DNA of 37,032 nucleotides from Lachnospiraceae bacterium (GCA_020860645.1 JAJBTX010000048.1:1-37032), one strand, 5' to 3'. Positions 14,842-26,900 are shown, counted from the stretch's first letter. Program-made: numbers and translations. Notes: a model not told the origin generated them from the letters alone.

Positions 14842-15352
14842 TCGACGACTGGTCCTCTCGTGTAATGTGAAGCTGCTCCAGCACCGCGGACTGCCTGCGT
14901 TCCATATCCGCGGCCTCCGCCTCCGTCATGTGATCATAGCCCAGCAGATGGAGCATGCTGTGGGCGATCAGAAAGGCAAATTCCCGGCGGATGGAGTGTC
15001 CGTAGAACTTTGCCTGTTCCTCCGTGCGGTCGAGAGAAATCACGATATCGCCGAGCAGCAGTTCGCCGGAGTCCGGGTCGAAGCAGTCCGCCTCATGCGC
15101 CTCCGCCCAGGAGAAATCCGCCGGACGCTCATACTCCGCCTGCGGAAAGGACAGCACATCCGTGGACCTGTCCACGTTTCGAAATTCGAGGTTCATGCGA
15201 TGGATTTCCTCGTCCGAGGTCAGAAGGAGGTTCACCTGCGCCTCGTAGGGGCAGCCCTCCGTCTCCAGCACGCGCTCCGCCACCAGGCGGGCCGTCTCCT
15301 CACAGTCAATCCCCAGGTCAAGGCCGTACTCGTCTTCCAGATTTACCGTCAT
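14831..15352 (-). CDS. ybeY: rRNA maturation endoribonuclease YbeY
   Basis: This zinc-dependent single-strand RNase of about 173 residues acts in 16S rRNA 3'-end maturation and ribosome quality control. The metal site HSMLHLLGYDH (HxxxHxxxxxH) lies at about 129-139, preceded by the conserved STDVLSFP and LGDIVIS segments. The frame is open 12 codons further upstream, but the ATG at 15352 has GGAGGG at good spacing and matches the usual N-terminus. It overlaps the phoH end by 35 bases and the flippase start by 11, so the genes are translationally linked. Confidence 0.93.
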   Translation of the reverse strand: MTVNLEDEYGLDLGIDCEETARLVAERVLETEGCPYEAQVNLLLTSDEEIHRMNLEFRNVDRSTDVLSFPQAEYERPADFSWAEAHEADCFDPDSGELLLGDIVISLDRTEEQAKFYGHSIRREFAFLIAHSMLHLLGYDHMTEAEAADMERRQSAVLEQLHITREDQSSNGQ

Positions 15353-16331
15353 ACCGGCCCTCCTTCCCGCGCGCCATCTTTTTCTCATATTCCTCGTAAG
15401 CGGTCACAATCTTCTGCACCAGCGGATGGCGCACCACATCCTGACTCGTCAGTCGGCAGAAGGAAATACCCTCCACCTTGCCGAGCACCTTCTCCGCCAC
15501 CTCAAGGCCGGATTTCACATTCGGGGCGAGATCCTTCTGCGTCTCGTCGCCCGTGACGACGACCTTCGAGCCAAAGCCCACGCGCGTCAGGAACATCTTC
15601 ATCTGCGCCTGCGTCGTATTCTGCGCCTCATCGAGGATAATGAAGGCATTGTCGAGCGTGCGACCACGCATATAGGCGAGCGGCGCGACCTCGATCAGGC
15701 CCTTCTCCATATTTTTCTGAAAGCTGTCCGCGCCCATGATCTGGTAGAGCGCGTCGTAGAGCGGCCGCAGGTAAGGGTCAACCTTGCTCTGCAGATCTCC
15801 CGGCAGAAAGCCGAGCTTCTCCCCTGCCTCGATGGCCGGGCGCGTCAGGATGATGCGCTCCACCTCGTCCGCCTTGAAGGCCGTGATCGCCATCGCCATC
15901 GCGAGATAGGTCTTGCCCGTGCCCGCCGGGCCGATGCCGAAGGTAATCATGTCCCTGCGGATCGCGTCCACATACTGCTTCTGCCCGAGCGTCTTCGGCT
16001 TGATCAGCTTGCCGCCGATCGTATGACAGATGAGATCGCTGTCGGCCTCGAGCAGCGCGCCGCTCTTCTGCTCCATCGCCATCGCAAGCGCGTAGTTTAC
16101 ATTCTGTTCCGTAATCTGATTTCCCCTCGCGGAGAGTTCCAGAAGCTCCGAGAGCACCGCACGCGCCCTTTCCACCTGCGCCGCGCCGCCGATGATCTTC
16201 ACTCCCCCGTCACGGGCGACCGTCGTCACGCCGCATGTCTTTTCAATCTTCTTTAAATACACATCAAACTGTCCGAATACATTCTGTGCGTGTTCGGACG
16301 GAATATCCAGCAATTGATCCTGCAATGCCAC
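15318..16331 (-). CDS. phoH: PhoH-like P-loop ATPase
   Basis: This 337-residue cytoplasmic protein has a KH-like N-terminal region (about 15-75) and the PhoH ATPase core: Walker A GPAGTGKT at 134-141 and Walker B IILDEAQN at 231-238. PhoH/YbeZ proteins partner with YbeY in RNA metabolism, in keeping with the adjacent ybeY. The start is a GTG that directly abuts the yqfD stop codon (TAG then GTG), with GAGGAAGG upstream at long spacing. The phoH-ybeY pairing is widely conserved. Confidence 0.93.
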   Translation of the reverse strand: MALQDQLLDIPSEHAQNVFGQFDVYLKKIEKTCGVTTVARDGGVKIIGGAAQVERARAVLSELLELSARGNQITEQNVNYALAMAMEQKSGALLEADSDLICHTIGGKLIKPKTLGQKQYVDAIRRDMITFGIGPAGTGKTYLAMAMAITAFKADEVERIILTRPAIEAGEKLGFLPGDLQSKVDPYLRPLYDALYQIMGADSFQKNMEKGLIEVAPLAYMRGRTLDNAFIILDEAQNTTQAQMKMFLTRVGFGSKVVVTGDETQKDLAPNVKSGLEVAEKVLGKVEGISFCRLTSQDVVRHPLVQKIVTAYEEYEKKMARGKEGRYDGKSGRRVRP

Positions 16332-17582
16332 CTATGTCCCGTTTCCTTCCTCTTCCGAATCGTTCTGATCTGGCAGGCTCATGTCCGGGGTTTCCTCCCG
16401 CACGGCCGCCTCGTCGACCACATAGCTCCCCGAGGCGGTGCAGAGCTTCCCATTCGTATCTATTTTAACATTATTTTCAATAATTTGAAGTCCCTTTATA
16501 CTTAATTTTTCAAAAAAGAGGGTAAGCTCCTCTCCCGCGCGCGCCACGGCCTCCTCTTCCGTATAGACAGCGTTCACGATCTCGTACTCCTGCACCGTAT
16601 TTTTCCCGAAGGTAAGCGGCAGATAAAAGTTCTCGGTGAGTTTCAGCGGCGCCTCTGTCGTGATGACGTCGGACTGCCCGAAGGCAGCACCGGGGAGCGC
16701 GAAGGTAAAACGGCAATTGCCAAGGAGCACATAGAAGGAAAACAGCCTGCGACCGGTGTAGACCTTCTTTTCATACTGCATGGAAAAGCTCGACTCGTAG
16801 CGCTCCTCATGGCGAATCGTGATGTCCGCGTCGGCATGGACAAAGCTCACACTTGCGACCTCCCCGTCGTCGTTACAGACCTCCACGCGGCTCGCAACGA
16901 GCACGTCCCCGGCCTCGACAGAATCGCCCTCCTGCACGGCAGGCGTGCCGCTGCGAACGATCATGGAGACGACCGTGCCTGCCTGCGTGGCAACGAGATC
17001 CGCGGGCGACTCCTCCGCGATTTCCACATTCTTTGACATCCCGCCGTCCTCGCTCTCCTTGACATGCACGATGAGGCGTGTGCCCTTCACCTCGACCGAA
17101 GTCCAGGTGATTTCCGGAAAATATTCCCGCAGGGCGGCCTCGATCTCGGAGCCCTGCACCTCGCTCTTGCGCATGCCGTGCACAATGTTGATTTCCGTGA
17201 GATAACGGAGAACCTCATCGTCGCTTAAGAGATCATTTCCCTCGATATGGATATTCCAGATAAAAAGCGACATGAGCCAGAGCAGCACGGCGGCGCCGAG
17301 CGCTCCCGCCGCGAAGAGCTTCCGTCTGCGATAGCGCTGCAGTAAAAAAGGAAGGCCGTGCCTTTCCAGGATCACGACCTTTGTCCTCGTCTTGCGCACC
17401 AGCGGGCGCAGGCTCCTGAGACCGCCAACACTGACGCACATCTCATATTCCGTTCCGATATAGCGGACGTCCCACAGGACTATTCCGTGGTGTCCGCAGA
17501 GATTGAAGAAGCGCTCCGGCGCGTAGCCGCTGAGGCGGATGCGCACATAGCCCTTCAGGAATTTCAGAATTCTCGTCAGCAA
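16332..17582 (-). CDS. yqfD: Sporulation protein YqfD
   Basis: This 416-residue protein has one clear membrane segment (about 88-110, LFAAGALGAAVLLWLMSLFI). A cytoplasmic N-terminal part contains the family motifs PERFFNLC and GIVLWDV, and a long extracytoplasmic beta-rich region follows (HIEGNDLLSDDEVL onward). In B. subtilis yqfD is a sigma-E gene needed for efficient sporulation, with an unknown biochemical role. The start is a TTG overlapping the end of yqfC, with GGAGAG about nine bases before it. The N-terminus aligns with the family pattern from this codon. It is the second gene of the yqfC operon. Confidence 0.9.
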   Translation of the reverse strand: MLTRILKFLKGYVRIRLSGYAPERFFNLCGHHGIVLWDVRYIGTEYEMCVSVGGLRSLRPLVRKTRTKVVILERHGLPFLLQRYRRRKLFAAGALGAAVLLWLMSLFIWNIHIEGNDLLSDDEVLRYLTEINIVHGMRKSEVQGSEIEAALREYFPEITWTSVEVKGTRLIVHVKESEDGGMSKNVEIAEESPADLVATQAGTVVSMIVRSGTPAVQEGDSVEAGDVLVASRVEVCNDDGEVASVSFVHADADITIRHEERYESSFSMQYEKKVYTGRRLFSFYVLLGNCRFTFALPGAAFGQSDVITTEAPLKLTENFYLPLTFGKNTVQEYEIVNAVYTEEEAVARAGEELTLFFEKLSIKGLQIIENNVKIDTNGKLCTASGSYVVDEAAVREETPDMSLPDQNDSEEEGNGT

Positions 17583-17836
17583 TAACGAATCTCTCCTATC
17601 CGCCCCGATATCTTCATCTCATCTTCCGTATAGTAATCGATATGCAGCTGTTCGCCACAGAGCGTCATCTGGCAGGTCTTCGTCTGCAGGCGGATGCGTT
17701 CCTCCGTGTATTCGATGATGCCGCGGTAATTCTCGACATAGGCCTCGCTCCTGCCCGTCACCGTCAGGACGGCCGCTCCCATGACCAGGTCCTTTGGCAG
17801 CCGGAAGCGCTCCGCCATCCGCTCGCGAAATCCCAT
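17576..17836 (-). CDS. yqfC: Sporulation protein YqfC (YabP/YqfC family)
   Basis: This 86-residue protein has the family core: LPKDLVMGAAVLTVTGRSEAYVENYRG in pieces, then EYTEERIRLQTK and the closing ISGRIGEIRY. YabP/YqfC proteins are small sporulation-specific coat- or envelope-associated proteins. B. subtilis yqfC is sigma-E dependent. The ATG at 17836 follows GGGGCGGG at 6-7 bases. It is the first gene of the operon and overlaps yqfD by 7 bases. A sigma-E-like promoter lies 29 to 56 bases upstream. Confidence 0.88.
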   Translation of the reverse strand: MGFRERMAERFRLPKDLVMGAAVLTVTGRSEAYVENYRGIIEYTEERIRLQTKTCQMTLCGEQLHIDYYTEDEMKISGRIGEIRYC

Positions 17837-17844
17837 AGAAAATC

Positions 17845-17883
17845 CCGCCCCGCGCGTTTATCACAGTCTATGCGCGGGGGCGG
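17845..17883 (-). terminator. GC-rich hairpin between the giant gene and yqfC
   Basis: Arms CCGCCCCGCGC (17845-17855) and GCGCGGGGGCGG (17872-17883) are complementary with one bulged G around a 16-base loop. On the minus strand the stem is followed by GATTTTCT. It lies 51 bases after the giant gene's stop and can end its transcript. Its downstream arm also contains the yqfC ribosome binding site. Confidence 0.6.
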
Positions 17884-17892
17884 AAAATATGA
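17865..17892 (-). promoter_or_regulatory. Candidate sigma-E promoter of the yqfC operon
   Basis: Minus-strand TCATATT (17886-17892), 13-base spacer, CATAGACT (17865-17872). These match the sigma-E elements KMATATT at 7 of 7 and CATACAHT at 7 of 8 positions. The start point would fall near 17858, inside the loop of the GC-rich hairpin. B. subtilis yqfC-yqfD is known to be sigma-E dependent. Confidence 0.6.
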
Positions 17893-17933
17893 CGGGAATT
17901 TAATCGGTGCAGTGCCAATCAGAGCTGCTCCTC

Positions 17934-20900
17934 CTACTTCAAATCCCTGAATGTATAGTATGACTTCTTCTTGTAGTTCCCGCTGGAATTCATAAGCCCC
18001 AAATAGAGGCCGCTCGCCGCCTCGCTAGTGTCGTCTAAATATGCTCGGTTCATGTATGCGTCCACCCGCGTGTTATTCATCGCTATTGTGTGCAATTGGC
18101 TGATTGCGGACGCCTGTAGGGATTCTTGCGAGCTGTTTCCAGGAACAGCCGTATATCCCTGCTCACCCAGAATCACGCGGATATACTCCGTTTCACCTTC
18201 CCCGATACTGTCCACACAGTTTTCCTGTATATTGTACGTTTTTTCCAGCGTCTCCAGATAGTCTGTCAACACACTCAGATTATACATAGAGATATACGCT
18301 GTGTTCGCGTTATTGACCGTATCGCTCGTCGGAGACCAGAAATCCACCTTCGTCAGCGGCTGCGAGTAGGGGTGATAGTTCACATTCCAGCGCATCTGCG
18401 GAGCGTTTTCAGCCATGTATTTCGCAAAGGTAGTAAGATAGGATTTCCCGCTATGCCCTTCCGTGGCCACCGTCCAGCTGTGGTCGAGCGAGATGAAAAA
18501 TCTGGCATGAGCGTCGTATTTTCGCACGGCCTGATACAGCAGCTGGAAGGCTTCCGCGTAGTTCGCCACACAGGCGCTGGTCGAGAGATTCCCCGAGTAG
18601 TTCCAGGCCTTGCAGCAGTTGACCTCATTGCCCAGCGTCCAGTTCAACACGCGGTATTTGCTCGGACTTTTTCCTTGATACTCGCTCCCACCCAGCTTGT
18701 AGCCCATATAACTGAACAAAGCCTCAAAGGTCTCCCGCGCCTTCTCCTCCTGCATGTTCAATGCATAATAGCTATAACCTTTCACACGCGCGGATGGATG
18801 AATCAGATAGGTCAGCTCTGAATCCCAGGCCAGCAACAGATCCACGGTCACATTAGTTCTGCTCGTAATGCCATATGCGGCTCCCGAATCCCAGCCATTG
18901 AGTCCAAGGATTGTTTTTCGAATGGAAACCATGTTCAGGAAGTAGTAGGTCGTCCCCTTATACACATAGGGTTCGTATGCATCTTTCCCATATTTCTTTA
19001 CGTTTGTCGTCGTCTTGATTAGCTCATTGAGCTTAATATTAATAAGCTCAGCCTCCACACCCAGAGCATTGGCATCAATGGGTTCTCCCTGCATACCCTT
19101 TTTGCTCTCAGTATTACCGCTATAATAAGAATGATACTTTAACTTTGTCGCCGCCCGAACCTCTGGATTCTGGATCAGCATCGGGTTCTCGCTGATGATC
19201 TGATACCCATCGTCCAGTACCGCGACGAGGGCAAAGCGATCCATCATGGTGCTGTTGAAATAGTCTTCTCCATCCGTCTCCGGATCCCATGTCACTGTTG
19301 CCGACCATGTTGAAATCGACTCTCCATCTTCATCAGTCACCTCATCTGCCTCCGCTTTTCCAACGAAATTCAGAATCTCGCTTCCCTGATTATCCATTTC
19401 CACGATGTATAATCGATCTTCCAAATCTGTATACTCGGCATCACTAATGGTATCACTGAACATAAGATGTACTTTCATTTTAGTATCAATACTTTCAATT
19501 GAATTAGTAACATCGCCATCTTCATCTACTTCCCAGGTAATCAACGCGTGATCGTTTGTATCATTGTCTTCATCCGAAGCCAGGCAGTCCGTCAGCGTGA
19601 CGCTGTCGGTCACCCCGCTCAGCTCCGCGAAGTTTTTGACGACCTTTCCTCTGTAGCAGCCGTCCGAATACTCGCTCAGCACCGCGCTGACACTTCCGTC
19701 GCTCTCGATGCGATAGGTCAGCGTGTAGTCTTTCCCTGCTGTCAGTGTGTAACCCGTGCTGTCCGCACCCGATTCCGTGCCGTCCTCCCCGGAAGCCGCG
19801 GAGACTGCGGAACCGTCAGACATCCGGCCATAGTCCGTGACCTCGATCTCCGGGATCCAGACCTCTGTATCGTCCACCGTTCCCTCCTCGAGGTATCCGG
19901 TGAATACGATCTCAAGATCGCTCGACGCCAGGCTCTTTTTGCGGATCGTGAAGGTGATGCTGCCCTCGCCCTCGCATGTGATATCGTCACTGCCAGTATT
20001 GTCTGCGGAGCTGCCGTCGCCATCCGTGGATTCGGAAGCTGATGCGGGTGTAACCGTGATGGTTGCCGTACCGGGTTCGGTATTATCCTCGTAAGTGACC
20101 GTATAATAGGCTGCATCCAGCGTGTTCTTTCCATCATTCCACTGCAGCGTCAGTCCCGGCGTAATCGCGCTTCCGGTATAGTCAGCTTTTGTACTGGTCA
20201 GCGCGTAGGTGACCTCATACTGCGTCCCGTCGGCGTCAACCACATAGAAGCCTTCCAGCGTCATATCCGCCACCAGATCACCCGCCATCAGGTAATTGCC
20301 GCTCTGATAGGTATTGTAAGTGAAGCCCGGCTCGTCTTTCACCGTGTAATGATCCAGATCCAGGTATTTGCAGCTCAGCACCTGCGTGCCGGCCGTGATT
20401 GCTTCGGTCTGCAGCGCCACGGTCAGCGTGATATCGTCATCCTCGCCCGTTATGATAACGGAGGCGTTTTCCTTCTCTCCGTCCCCATCGACGTCAAGAC
20501 TCGCGCCGTTCAGCGTGAAGGTACTGCTCTCCGGCTTCTCAATCACGGGCATGACATTCCCGTCCAGATAAATCAGCGTCACGGTCAGCGTACCGTCCAC
20601 ACCCAGCACCGGCTCGGTACAGTCCGTCCCGCCGCTCAGTACCGTAAGGGAAGAATCATCCCCGGCGTCCTCCTCCGCAAAGCGAATCTGGTAGACGCTT
20701 ACTTTTCCGGAGACCGAAAGCCCGGTATCACCCTGAAGCTGCAGCTCCGAGTTCGTCGAACCTGTCACGGAGCTCACCAGCGTATTGCCATCCGCATCCG
20801 TCGTACTCACGTCGTTCAGCGTCAGCGTATAAGCACCCAGCGACCAGGCCGCGGCCGTGGCCACGCCCACCTTGTTGACCGCCTTCATCGGGGAGAGCGC

Positions 20901-23900
20901 GACATTGTCAAACTCCGTATTGCAGCGCAGCGTCAGAGTTCCGGCGTAGTAAATCGTATACTGTTCGTCGTCACTGTAGATTCTCACGCTGCCCGCCTTT
21001 GTCGGGAGCGTCAGGGTGCTGTAGGAGCCGTTATTTGCCGTATTTCCTATCTCCACATTGTTCAGAAGCTCGATCTCATAGTTATCATAGACCTTTGTAC
21101 CGGTCTGATAGCGGCTCAGACTGTTGATCTCCGTCACCGCCTCCTCGAAGGTGGCAAAGAGCGTACTTCCAATCTCAGAGCTTACGTCATCCGCCGTCTC
21201 CAGATAATGCAGCCGCACCTCCATCCCTGAGGTGTCTGTATATTTGATCAGGCTGCCGGATTTGATGAGCCCGTAACCCGATGTCGAGGCACCCATACCG
21301 GCATTCTCTACAGTCGTTGTGCTCGTCTCTTCTCCGTCCTCACTTGATGTCGTAGTATAACTGGTCGTATAGTAAGGTTCGAACCAGGACGCATAGGCCT
21401 TCGACGCGGTCAGAAGCGTCATGCCGTCGTAGAGCTGCGCGAACTGCGTGGCGCTGTTATTGTAATACAGGCCTACCTGTATCGCTGCGTCGGCTGAACT
21501 GTCCGTGTCGGTCGAGCTGTCCGTCTCTTCTGTATCGGTCGAATCAGCCGTCTCTTCTTCACCGTAAGACACCTGGCCGGTGATTGTGAGCTGGCTCACG
21601 CCGCTGCTGTTCTGCTTCGCGAAGATCTGATTGTCATAGTCAAGGCAGACGATGGTTCCCAGCTTGACAATCCCATCGCCCGTAGCGTCGGTCCCAGCTG
21701 AGATCGTGGCGCTCTCCAGCGTCACCGTGCCGGTGCAGGTAATATTCTTCGCGCTGAGCGTACTTCCGGAAAGCTCCGTGTCATCGACCATCTGCATCGT
21801 CAGGTTTGTCGCCGTCAGCGCGCCGTCCGGCACGGTGAGCTCCACACTGTCATACAGGTTCAGGTTCGTGACGCCAGTAAGACTCCCGGAAATCACGAGA
21901 GCGTCAAGGCTGCCCAGTTCATTATAAAAGCTCACTGTCCCGTAGTTCGTCAGCTTTGTCGCGACGGTGGTCAGGGGAGCATCTCCATCCCCCTGATAGA
22001 AGGTAAAACTGCCTTTCGAAGCGCCGTTAACCGTTCCTATCAGGCTTTCCCAGGTCGTGCCATCCTCCGAAGAGACGCTGCCGGGGAGCGCGTTCAGCAC
22101 CAGATCCCAGCTGCTGCCCGTGATGTTGAAGGTCGTGGAGCTGTAGCTCGTCACACCGGATGAGGTCGTCTTTTTCAGCGCAATCAGACCCACGCTCTCA
22201 AAGGTCGTATCGCAGCGAAGCGTCAGCGTCGTACCGGTGAAGAAGAAATAATAATTCACAGATGACTCCGCCGTGACAGTGTCACAGCAGTCGTCATCTT
22301 CGCTTTCGGCTTCCGTCCCGGAGTCCGCAGTCTGCGCTTCCTCTGTCAGGGTCTCTTCTTCCTCAGTCGTCTGTTCCTCACTTTCAGAGGCAGTCTCCTC
22401 ATACGGCGCGATACACACAGCCGCCGCCTTCGTCGGCATGGAGAGTGTAGCCTTTGGCGAGGAGGCGCTTCCCACATTTGTCATGAGCAGCATCTCGTAA
22501 TATGCGTCCGTGTCCGCGATGCGGTCGATCTCCTTCACCGCCTGATCCCAGTCCAGGAAGTCGGCCTGATAGACCGCCTCCGACATCTCGCTGTCCTCAT
22601 AGCCGAGCAGCCGGACAGCCATCTCCTGGTCGGTCAGATACAGCCCGCCATCATACTTATACAAGGAATAAGCAGTCATCCCGCCATCATTGTCTTCATA
22701 AGCTGCCTTCGTGAACGTAAGGCTGTTACTGTCCGCGGCTGACGAATCAACCATCAGCACGCTGATATTTTCCGTCGAGGCCTTCGTCAGCACCGCGATC
22801 TTGTCATAAGAAGTCGGCGTCTCACCCTCGGCAATGTTCAGCGCGGCAGCCTCGTCCTCGGTCATGGCATGGTAAGACTTATCCGTCGAGTCGTACAGAT
22901 ATGGCGCAATCTCCACCGTCACTCCGCTGACAGTTCCTGATATCGTGAGCTGGGTCGTCGATTTCGCGCTCGCCGTAAAGCCCGTATACAGGCGGACAAC
23001 CGGCGTTGCGTTCTCCGTTTCCTCCCCGCTGTTTTCTTCGTTTTCTGCCTCTTCCACTGCGCTCAGCGTCGTCAGCTTCATCGCCTTGTACGTGGTAATG
23101 GAAGAATCCGTGCCCTGCACGCTCAGATTCGTTATCGTAATATAAGAGTCCGCACTCAGGGAGGCGTCGTTCAGCTGCAGGTTCGTGGCCGTCACATAGC
23201 TGGCCGCATACAGCGAAGAAGCATTCCCCGAAGAATTCTCCTCCAGATCAAGCGTTCCAACCGACACCTGCTTCTTTACATAGACATCCAGGCCCTCCAC
23301 GCTCAGCGTCCCCTTCGAGCCGCTTACATAGCTGAACACCAGGTCAGCAGCCTGAATTTCCTCGTCTGTTTCAGACTCATCGGTGAGCGTTGCCGTTCCC
23401 TCCGCAAATGTCAGCGTATACGTGTAGCTTCCGAGCGTCGGGGTCAGGGAATAAGACGGCGTAAATCCCGTCTTACTGTTGTAGCTTCCCTCGGTCAAAA
23501 GGATATTTTCAAAGCACACATCGCACCTGGGCGTCAGTGTGCCCGTATAGCAGAGCACCGTGTAAGAATCGCTATCCGAAGCTGTGGTTGAATTTTCATC
23601 AGTCCCGTCAGTGGATGACGTATCTTCGGAAGCGCCGACAATCGTCACCGAGGCCGCCTTTGTGGGAAGCGTCAGCGCACCGTAAGCGCCGTCCTTCGCC
23701 GTGCCCACTTCCCCCGTACTCAGGAACTCGATCGTGTAATCCGCCGCCGTATCCGCCGCGTTGTTGATGATCGTCACGGCCTCATAGAAACTGGCGGCAT
23801 AAGACACAGAGGAGGTTGACCCTTCCAGGGTCTTCGTGATGCTGACGGCCATGTCCTCTTTGTCTCCATTATATACATAACCGCTGGTATTCTTGTAAGC

Positions 23901-26900
23901 GATCCAGTTGGCTGCGGGAATCTCGTCGTTTCCGACAACCACAACACTGTATGTGACGCTCTCTGTCCCCTCGTCAGTCGTGCCCTCCGACGCGTCTGCT
24001 TCCGTATCGCTTTCCGCGTCATCTGCCGACCAATTCCCATAGGGATCGGCGACAAACATATCCGCGTCCGCCTTGAGCGCGGTGACAAGTATCACATTTT
24101 TATAAGAGTCCAGATACTCGACATAATTTGTCGTGCAGTCCGCCGTGGCCAGACGGAAAAGCAGCGAATCCGACACGGTCCCGGTGATCGTCATCTGAGA
24201 CAGCCCGGCGGAGGTCTGTTTGCTCGCCAGGTAGCCGCCGCTCATCCCGGAATTGTACACATTCGCGATGGAGGTCTTGCCAAGGGCGTCCCAGGAGGAC
24301 TCCCCGGTCAGCGTCAGGTCATAGACCGTCGCCGCGCCGCAGGTCGTGAGTGCCGTGTCTTCAAGCGCCAGATTCCCTATGCTGCTGATACCGGTCTTCA
24401 GACGCAGCGTGCAGTCGGTCAGCGTGACGTCCGTCGTCTTGTTCGTGCCGGTGATCTGGCTGATGAAGCCCGTAGTCTCCTCATATCCATTTTCCCACGT
24501 GTCATCCGCATAGGTAGACACATTATCGAGCGTCAGGGAAGCGCCCGCGTTCGATTTCGTCACCGTGATCTTAAAATCAGCCGCCGTCGTGTTATCCGAG
24601 TAGCTGCGCGTAGAATAGAGCTGCACGGATTCCAGCGTCAGATTGCCGTAGGCGGTAATATTTCCGTAAAACTGCAGCACTGTTCTGCCATCGCCTGCAT
24701 CTGTTTCATCCGTCTCCGTGCCGGTCGTGTCCTCGTTAGACGTGTCCTCAGCCACCGGACAGACAGTCACGGAGGCCGCCTTGTTGCTGCCGGGCATCGT
24801 GAGCGCGCTGTACGCATTGCTATCAGTGATATTCGTATCCAGCACATCGCCATCCAGTTCCACGGTGTAATCCATCGAGGAATCTGCGAGTACCGTGATC
24901 TCATTCACCGCCTGATTCCAGTCCAGACAGACGGTGCTGACTTCGACAGAATCCGCTTCATCCGAATTCTCTGTATAGACCAGCGTGACCGTATCCGGCA
25001 TCTCCTCATCGATCAGATAGAAGGCCTTGCTCGCCTTTACCAGCTGATAGCTTTTTGTGGAGCTGCTCTCTTCCTGTTCAGTATTATAGGCCTCTGCCAG
25101 TTCCTCCAGTGTCGACCCATCCAGAAGGAAGGTAAATGCGGAAGTCGGCGCTTTCGTGATATTTGCCAGCTTCTTCGCATCGGTCAGGCTGGTCTTAACG
25201 CCGCTCATACTCAGAATCAGATCCTCCGCCGTCAGGTCGCAGCTCATGTTCAGCTCCAGCGGATATGCACTGCTCCCGCTGACTGTACCGCTGATCGTCA
25301 GATACGTGACATTTTTCGCCGTTCTGCCGTAGGTGATCCGGTTCGCCCCCGCATCACTGTTTTCGCTCTCATCATTATTCTCAATATTCGTGATCGTCAC
25401 GGTGCTGTCAGCCGACAGCTCCGCGTCCCCCTGCAGGGTAAGTGTGGTGGTCGTGACCGTGCCGCCCGCAGTCAGCGTGACGCCATTTTCCAGCTCCAGC
25501 GTGGTAGCCTTCAGCACGCCCTGAATCGTTGTATTCTCGCAGACTACAAGTTTCTTCGAGTTCTGCACATTACCCGTCAGCGTCAGGCCCTCGCTGTCCA
25601 GCGTCGTGGTCTGCTTCGCGTTACCGGTGATCGCGCCGAGACCGGAATCATCGGCCACGGAGACATCCCTCAGCGTCAGATCATAGACGCCGGTAGAAAA
25701 GCCAAGCGTCGTTGCGACCTTTTTTGAGGTCATGGGCGCAAAAATCAAATCGTCGAACACAGTCGCGCATTTCAGCGTCAGTGTATTCGTATAATAGATC
25801 GCCTTCGCACTGCCCGTGGAGCTGCCCTCACTGGTGATGATGACCTCCGCCGCATAGGTGGGCAGCGTGACAGAGAGCGGGGAAGTGCTGCTCCCCACAT
25901 CCTGCAGCAGCATCAGCGTATAGGTCGCTCCAGAATCCTTCCGCGTATTGATTGCCGTCACAGCGTCAGAAAGGCTGGAATAATAATCGAGCACGTTTCC
26001 GGCTGCTTCCACATCCGCAAGACTGTATCCGGACCAGTCATATTCACAGAGAGCAATGACAATCTCGTCACCCTGGTAGACGTAGATGGCTGTTCCCGAT
26101 TTTTGCAGCATATAGCCGCTCGTATCCTCAGAGCTGTATTCCTCGCTGCAGCCCACATTCTCATCCCACGGAAGGAATTGATTCGCGTCGGCATTTTTCG
26201 CTGTCAGGAGCTGCCCGGTCGCGGACGGCGCGTCTTCGAGCGTCACAGCGACATCGTTAATCGTCTCCGTCAGAGCCGGATAGACGCCTACATGAATCCG
26301 ATCCGCACTCTCATCCTGCAGCACCACCGTACCGGACACATTGAGATATGGTGCTTTATTCGCAGCCTGCCGCCGGGTGTAGAGATACGCCTCGTCGGTG
26401 GTGCAGGTCAGCGTGCCCGTGACATTGAAGGTCTTGTCCGCCATGATCTCCGTCTCTCCGGACAGCGTAAGGTTCTTGATGGCGATACTGCCCTCCACGT
26501 CCAGCGTGCCATTCTGGAACACCGCGTTCGTGACCGAAACGGAAGCCGCGTAGCTGCCCGCCTCATTACTGTACAGCACAATCGTGCCCTGGTTGTTCAG
26601 CGTCGTGGCATTTAAGGCCGGAGCCGTCCAGGTCTTCTGATTTGTCGTGTATTCTTCAATAATAAGCGTCTGAGAGCTCGGTACCGTGACCTCCGCAAAG
26701 CTTTTCACGGAACCACAGATCAGACTCGTGTCCTCCTCCAGTTCAAACTCATTCGTTTCCGTAAACAGGCGCGCGCCCGTGCCGAATATCAGCGTACCCT
26801 TATTGCTGCCCGTCAGCGAGAGCGGCGTATGGAAAATCACATCGCCCTCGATATCCAGCGTGTAAGCGCCGACTGAAAGCGCCATAACCGGCGGGTAATC

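Noticed and set aside
15426-16256. 276-codon plus-strand frame
   Set aside because: Antisense to phoH. His/Arg/Leu-rich with no motif.
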